Part shown: positions 59,131-64,000 of the stretch, in pieces | Layout of the letters: each line of letters begins with the position of its first letter | How positions within the stretch are numbered: position 1 is the stretch's first letter | Assembly: GCF_021130785.1 (NCBI RefSeq) | Contig: NW_025777425.1 | Span: 62,001 to 126,000 of the forward strand | Direction of reading: 5' to 3' | Origin: Homalodisca vitripennis | Taxonomy: Eukaryota > Arthropoda > Insecta > Hemiptera > Cicadellidae | Length of the DNA stretch: 64,000 bases | The notes under the pieces: generated by a model | Databases searched by the model: none | Seen by the model: only the letters and a program-made list of their open reading frames with translations | Told to the model about the DNA's origin: nothing | Translations under genes and position numbers: made by a program

Positions 59131-60669
59131 CAGGGTGGTTATAAATTATTGTACACATTTTAAGATTGAATAAATAAATAACCAATCAACTTAAAAACAT
59201 GGGAATTGTTTTATTAAATTGTAAATTTAAAACAGTTTTATATACTGACTGAAAATTAATAATTGTAAACATTACAATAATTATAAAAAGTAGTTATAAA
59301 AAGAAAGTAAAAATGTTACTTAAACTGTGGGTGTAAGGTATGATTCTTCTTAATGACGTGTGTTGTGACATAGTCAGCTGGTCAACAATGGATCTTTCCA
59401 CACCAGCTGTTAATTACAGTTGACTAAACAAACACTAAACTAACCTCAGTATCAAAATGGCTAGTGTGCAAGAAAAAGCAAGGTGTGTTCTTTGGTTTCA
59501 TGAAAGCAGATCTGTAATAACTGTTCAAAGAAGGTTTCGTTTAGAGTATGGCCGCAATCCTCCGAGTAACAATTCTATAAAACGCTGGTATAGGCAGTTT
59601 GAACGGACGGGAAGTGTCCAACATAGAAAAGGTGCTGGTAGGCCTCCAGTTTCTGAAGCTATTGTTGATCAAGTAAGAGAATTGTTTACGAGGAGCCCTG
59701 GTAAGTTTACTCGGCGTGCAAGTTTGGAATTATGATTACCTCGATCAACAGTCTTAAAAATTTTGCACAAACACCTTAAGCTCCATCCATACAAAATTCA
59801 GTTATTACATGAACTAAAACCTAACGATAAACCTCGACGCTACTATTTTGCTGTTAGATTACTTGACCTCGAAGAACAAACAATAAACATTGGAGAAAGC
59901 AATTTCTTGAAAAAAGTAATTTTTTCTGATGAAGCAACCTTTCATGTTTCTGGTAAGGTGAATAGACACAATTGTAGGATTTGGGGTATTGAAAATCCTC
60001 ATAATGTACGAGAACAAGAAAGAGACAGCCCTAAAATAAACGTTTGGTGTGCATTGGCTATAGATGAAGTGATAGGACCCTTTTTCTTCGCAGAACCGAC
60101 AGTCACTAAAGAGGTATACCTCGACATGCTTGAACTTTTTGCAATACCGCAAATTGAGCATAGACAACCAAATGTTTACTGGCAGCAAGATGGTGCCCCT
60201 CCACACTGGGGTAAGATAGTACGTGACTACCTAAATGACACGTTTCCTGGTCGTTGGATTGGACGGGATGGTCCAATTCCTTGGCCTCCACGTTCCCCAG
60301 ACATTACACCCTTAGACTTTTTTTGTGGGGCTATGTCAAGGACAGAGTCTTCGCCAAAAAAGTTCAAGATATTGAGGAACTCAAGAATAGAGTTCGAGAG
60401 GTTATTGGAAGCATAATTCCAGCAATGCTCAGAAACACATGGTGTGAGGTTGAATTTAGACTACAAACTTTGCGTGCAAACCTCGGAGAGCACGTGGAAT
60501 TAGTTTAGTTTCCTTGTAAAAGTATGAGTAACAGTAATCTTTTTGTCCTTCATTGGTAATAAAACTGTTTTAAATTTGCTATTTAAGAAAACAATTTCCA
60601 TGTTTTTAAGTTGATTGGTTATTTATTTATTCAATCTTAAAATGTGTACAATAATTTATAACCACCCTG
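59131..60669 (+). mobile_element. Mariner transposon, 1539 bp, with long TIRs
   Basis: Flanked by TA (59129-59130 and 60670-60671). The terminal inverted repeats start CAGGGTGGTTATAAATTATT and stay near-identical for roughly 80-85 bp. One transposase gene lies between. It inserted into the 3' untranslated part of the DDE_3 transposon. Confidence 0.95.
59457..60508 (+). pseudogene. Mariner-like transposase (DD41D type), two lesions
   Basis: Begins MASVQEKARCVLWFHESRSV with the helix-turn-helix N-terminus, then GRNPPSNNSIKRWYRQFERT and GAGRPP. The DDE/D core shows KKVIFSDEATFHVSGKVNR, VYWQQDGAPPHW and WPPRSPDITPLDFF. I count 41 residues between the second and third Asp, i.e. DD41D, the spacing described for the rosa group of mariners. 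A TGA at 59733-59735 replaces a sense codon (the frame goes on LPRSTVLKILHKHLKLHPYK). One T is missing in the T-run near 60320, after which the true frame reads LWGYVKDRVFAKKVQDIEEL and ends HVELV. Otherwise it is full length (about 350 residues), so it died recently. Confidence 0.9.
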
Positions 60670-62298
60670 TATATCACTTTGGAATCTTTAATCCCACAAT
60701 GTTGTAATTATTGTATATAATAAATATTGTTTTGTGAGTATGTAAAATATGTAAATAACTTTTAATGCGGCCTTCGGCAGTCTCAAGCCTGCAATCGAGT
60801 ATTAAAACTCTGAACGCAGAGAGAAAGTTATTTGTAACCATCAGAGGGAAATACCTTATCACAATAATTATGTCATGGATTTAAAGAAATATTATTTAAA
60901 CATTTGTATGAAATCAATTTAAAGAAATATTTTGGTTCATACTGTTTAATATAAATGAGTTTCCTCCATTGATACAATAACGAAGATATTTTAATTTGTT
61001 GTGGAAGACACGAGGGCCAGAGGGACCTGCTAGAGTTGACTGTACCGAGTAAAAGTAGGGGAGGTGGAGTGGGAGCATTGGCGTTGTCTCTCAGGCCACC
61101 CTCCCCTACGCGCCGAGCACGTGACACTTCGTGTACAACGAGCTCCTCACGCCTGAGTTTTAATGGGGCGATCAACCGAGGCGGAGAGAAAGAGTGGGGA
61201 TGGAGGGGCCCCTCCTGCCAACTACAGATAGCCCTTGTATTAGAATAGAATGGAATGAGCAGTCCGCGCGTTCTCGCTCTGTACTCCTCTGAATTTAATT
61301 TAGTTCAGTACCTGGCAAACCTATTAAAATGTATCACTGTATTTTCAAACCCCTTTCCGTAGTTTAGGGAAATAAATTATATAAATTTGTTTAATTGTAA
61401 TTGTATCATAAATCTGTATATTCGTAGCATTAGAGATCAGTAGGACTAAATTATTTTCATCATCTGTATTACATAAATATTTCTGTAATATAAGTGTAAT
61501 ATTTCTTACATAAATATAAGTGTTTAAAATTGTAAACCAAAAATATACTCATATATGATCTTAAACTGAATTTTTCAGTTACAGTAATATAATATAATTA
61601 GGAAAATTTTGTATTTATTAATGATGTCACGTGCTATGTTAGGTATTTAAGTCAGGTAGTTGTCATTGATTTTGTCATATTTCTATAATTATGTTTTTGG
61701 TTGAATATTTACTCGCAAGTTTCTTTTTTAATACCCTTAGTTTATTACACCTATTACATGACTCTTATTACAGATTTTGTAGCGTAATTATTAATTTATT
61801 TACTACCAATTAAGGACTCCACATTATAATATGTTGCTTTTGCCCTATTAATTTGAATATATTCCAATAGCACAAAAAGGTTATGACATTTTATTCGTTG
61901 TGCACCATCTCACATTTTGTAAAGTGTCTTTGGAGTTATAAAGAAAGTTCAATATTAATATAATTAATTCGATATAATTTCTATGTTTTGCAGATATGTT
62001 TGGATATAAAACGACTCATTAATTCGGATATAAAACGACTCATTAATTCGTAAGATAATAGAAATCAGAACCGTTCCGAACTGAGGTCGCTATCAGCTGC
62101 ATGTACTACCAAGCATGTACAGGGTTTGTCAGGAATTTTTGGGATTTATCGGTACTGCTCGGTTCTGCCCCCACTCTTTCTCTCCGCCTCGGTTGATCGC
62201 CCCATTAAAACTCAGGCGTGAGGAGCTCGTACCTGCGCACAAGGGTAGGCTTGTATTTGTATCTGGGCCCTACGAGCACAGCTAAATTCCTCCAACTG
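60670..62298 (+). mobile_element. 3' half of the DDE_3 transposon, copy B
   Basis: Runs from the right TA of the mariner to the terminal repeat at 62273-62298, followed by TA. Together with 58251-59130 it forms the right part of one DDE_3 transposon split by the mariner. It carries the perfect 59-bp inverted repeat pair (61140-61199 and 62170-62228). No open frame of note. Confidence 0.65.
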
Positions 62299-62624
62299 TA
62301 CAGTTGTACTCCAAGAAATTTATTTTGTCATTCCCCGACCGCTGCGTAACACTGATGACCTTCAGCGGTCACATAGTTTCCCTCCACCTCTTTACCCTCA
62401 CCACTCTACACCAATGCGAAAAAAACTGTTTCGGGGTACACGTCTGTTGTTCACATATTTTTTTGTTAATTGCTGCCGTGTTGGAGTAAGGTCGTACTCT
62501 ACGCGACTAAATATGTTCCAAATGTATCCACTGGTGATCTGTGTAATGGTTCTTTTTTAATCATAAATAATTGCTATTTTCAATACTATTAAGTTATTTG
62601 ACTAATAAACAAAGTATTTAATAA

Positions 62625-63730
62625 TGGCTGAATTGTGATCGTGAGCAGTTCCAACGCTGGTTGCGAGCATGGTGTACCACACCATGGGTTGCGAGATACT
62701 GATGATGACAGTGAAAGTGTTCTTGGTGTCCAAGATCTTGACGAATCAGAAGAAGACGACGAGGAACATTTTAAACAGTGCACGTCTGATGAAATCGATG
62801 AAGAAGGCAACCCTCCAGACACTCCATCAGCTGGTGGGGGTGAGGTCCCGGGCGTGGCGATGGAAGAAGAACCAGATATAACAGGTATCTCTCTTCACAG
62901 GCAGTTCTACAAGTCCCAATCCTAAACCCTGAATTTTATTTGGGTAGTGATCGTGAAAGAAAGATGTAGTTTGAACCCACAAGTTCCTCAAGGATCGCGC
63001 ACACCAAGACATAATATAATACGCACGTTTCATAGACCAGAACCTCAAGGTAACGGCAAAAAGGCACAACTCCTGTTACTGCAATACAATGCATGATCGT
63101 TAATTGTACAAATATTCATATTCAGAAAGCAGAACCAAACTTTGAAAGGCCGAGAGATGCAAGCCCCACAGATTATCGAGAAATAAGAGCAGCGATTGGG
63201 ATATTATATATTGCTGGTGTCTTCTAAACCAGAAGAAGAAACCTGATGAAATGTGGAATAACTCCATGAGGGCTAGTGAACATGTAGTATATCTCACTAT
63301 GAGCAAAATCCGGTTTATATTTGTATTACTTTGCCTCAGATTCAATAATGTGAATAGCAGAGAACAAAGGAAGTCTTTGGACAATGTGGTTGCATTCCCG
63401 GAAATATTTGTTTCTAATTGCTGGGCAACCTACAAACCTACTGATTATTTGACTATTGGTAATTGATTGTACCTTTAGGGTTTATATGCCAAGCAAGCTT
63501 GCAAAATATCTGCTGATAGTATTTGCTCTTGTTTCTCAACAAACAATTATGCTTCAAACCCAGAGGTGTATGTGCGCAAGCATAAGAGTCTATATTGGGA
63601 AATAGTCGAGTTACAACTTTTTCAGAAATGGGAATGACTGCCATTTTGAAACCTTTAATTGTTTGAGACTAGCTAACGAACTTATCCATGCAATGTGTAA
63701 ATATTAGCTTACTACTACGAGAAAGTTCCA
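62625..63730 (+). pseudogene. piggyBac transposase pseudogene, copy B
   Basis: Same content and the same inactivating lesions as 12241-13345, including the loss of the first catalytic Asp after DYLTI. The acidic N-terminal frame at 62635-62925 is identical in translation to the one at 12250-12540. It is a copy made by the unit duplication, not an independent insertion. Confidence 0.75.
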
Positions 63731-64000
63731 TTTGAATAGGTTGGAAATTGCGGCAATTATAGTGTCCACTATTATAACTGCAATACTGAAATCTTTGAAA
63801 GCCATTATCTGATAACCTTTAAAAATAAAAAAGCTTTGTGCAGATACTGTCTCTGGACACTGTGCCAAGTTCAATCTGGATCTATACGACAGTAGTGGTA
63901 TTCATAGCTCGCGTTGTGGTATAATCTTATATATAATGTTTTGATTTTGATTATGGTTTTAGCCTATATTCTGTGAACTATGATCAAAGAAAATGCATAA

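Larger units (their letters stand above)
60617..63982 (+). repeat. Direct repeat unit, copy B (uninterrupted)
   Basis: Matches 1-1669 plus 11914-13603. It has the single TACAGTTG (62299-62306) where copy A carries the 10.2-kb element, so it is the empty-site reference. The final 18 bases of the window do not match copy A. Confidence 0.92.

Overview
The window is AT-rich animal DNA, most likely from an insect. The evidence is GT-AG introns, several families of DNA transposons common in arthropods (piggyBac, hAT, mariner/Tc1-like, a DDE_3 family), tRNA-derived short elements and LINE remnants. It is not bacterial: there are no operons, and the only strong host gene is intron-split. I cannot name the species. 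All calls come from reading the sequence and conceptual translations; no alignment or search was run.

Layout. (1) 1-13603 is one copy of a repeat unit whose second copy is 60617-63982. By eye the first 1.66 kb differ by about a dozen substitutions and two indels. The unit holds the right end of a mariner element, the 3' part of a DDE_3 transposon and a decayed piggyBac. Only the first copy is split by a 10,244-bp element (1670-11913). That element has 43-bp imperfect terminal inverted repeats, an 8-bp target duplication and palindrome arrays inside both ends. It carries no transposase that I recognise. (2) 13604-33600 is a transposon graveyard: a LINE reverse-transcriptase relic, an old mariner relic, a 3.4-kb hAT element with target duplication, a 1.86-kb DDE_3 element on the minus strand, an inverted 0.73-kb duplication and two interspersed families (called R1 and R2 here). 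(3) 33628-47417 holds the main host gene. A 5.8-kb exon encodes an acidic protein made mostly of 43-residue repeats, and it splices in frame into five exons encoding BTB, BACK and a divergent PHR-like C-terminus. (4) 47640-51560 is a minisatellite field with a 30-bp core array and a 212-bp array, hit by a poly(A)-tailed LINE fragment. (5) 51600-56100 holds a CA/GT/TA compound microsatellite, the last exon of a possible MADF/BESS gene on the minus strand, and otherwise sequence I do not recognise. (6) 56133-60669 stacks a tRNA-derived SINE, a piggyBac pseudogene, a DDE_3 pseudogene abutting it, and a mariner with all three catalytic Asp residues visible. It runs into the second copy of the repeat unit.

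How it fits together. The only functional host product with good support is the BTB protein. BTB-BACK proteins usually act as Cullin-3 ubiquitin-ligase adaptors; an acidic SQ/TP-rich repeat arm on the N-terminus would be an unusual addition. Four frameshifts and one stop lie in the repeat array, so either the locus is decaying or the assembled sequence has indel errors there. Nested insertions give a partial time order: DDE_3 element, then mariner inside it, then duplication of the unit, then the 10.2-kb element in one copy only.
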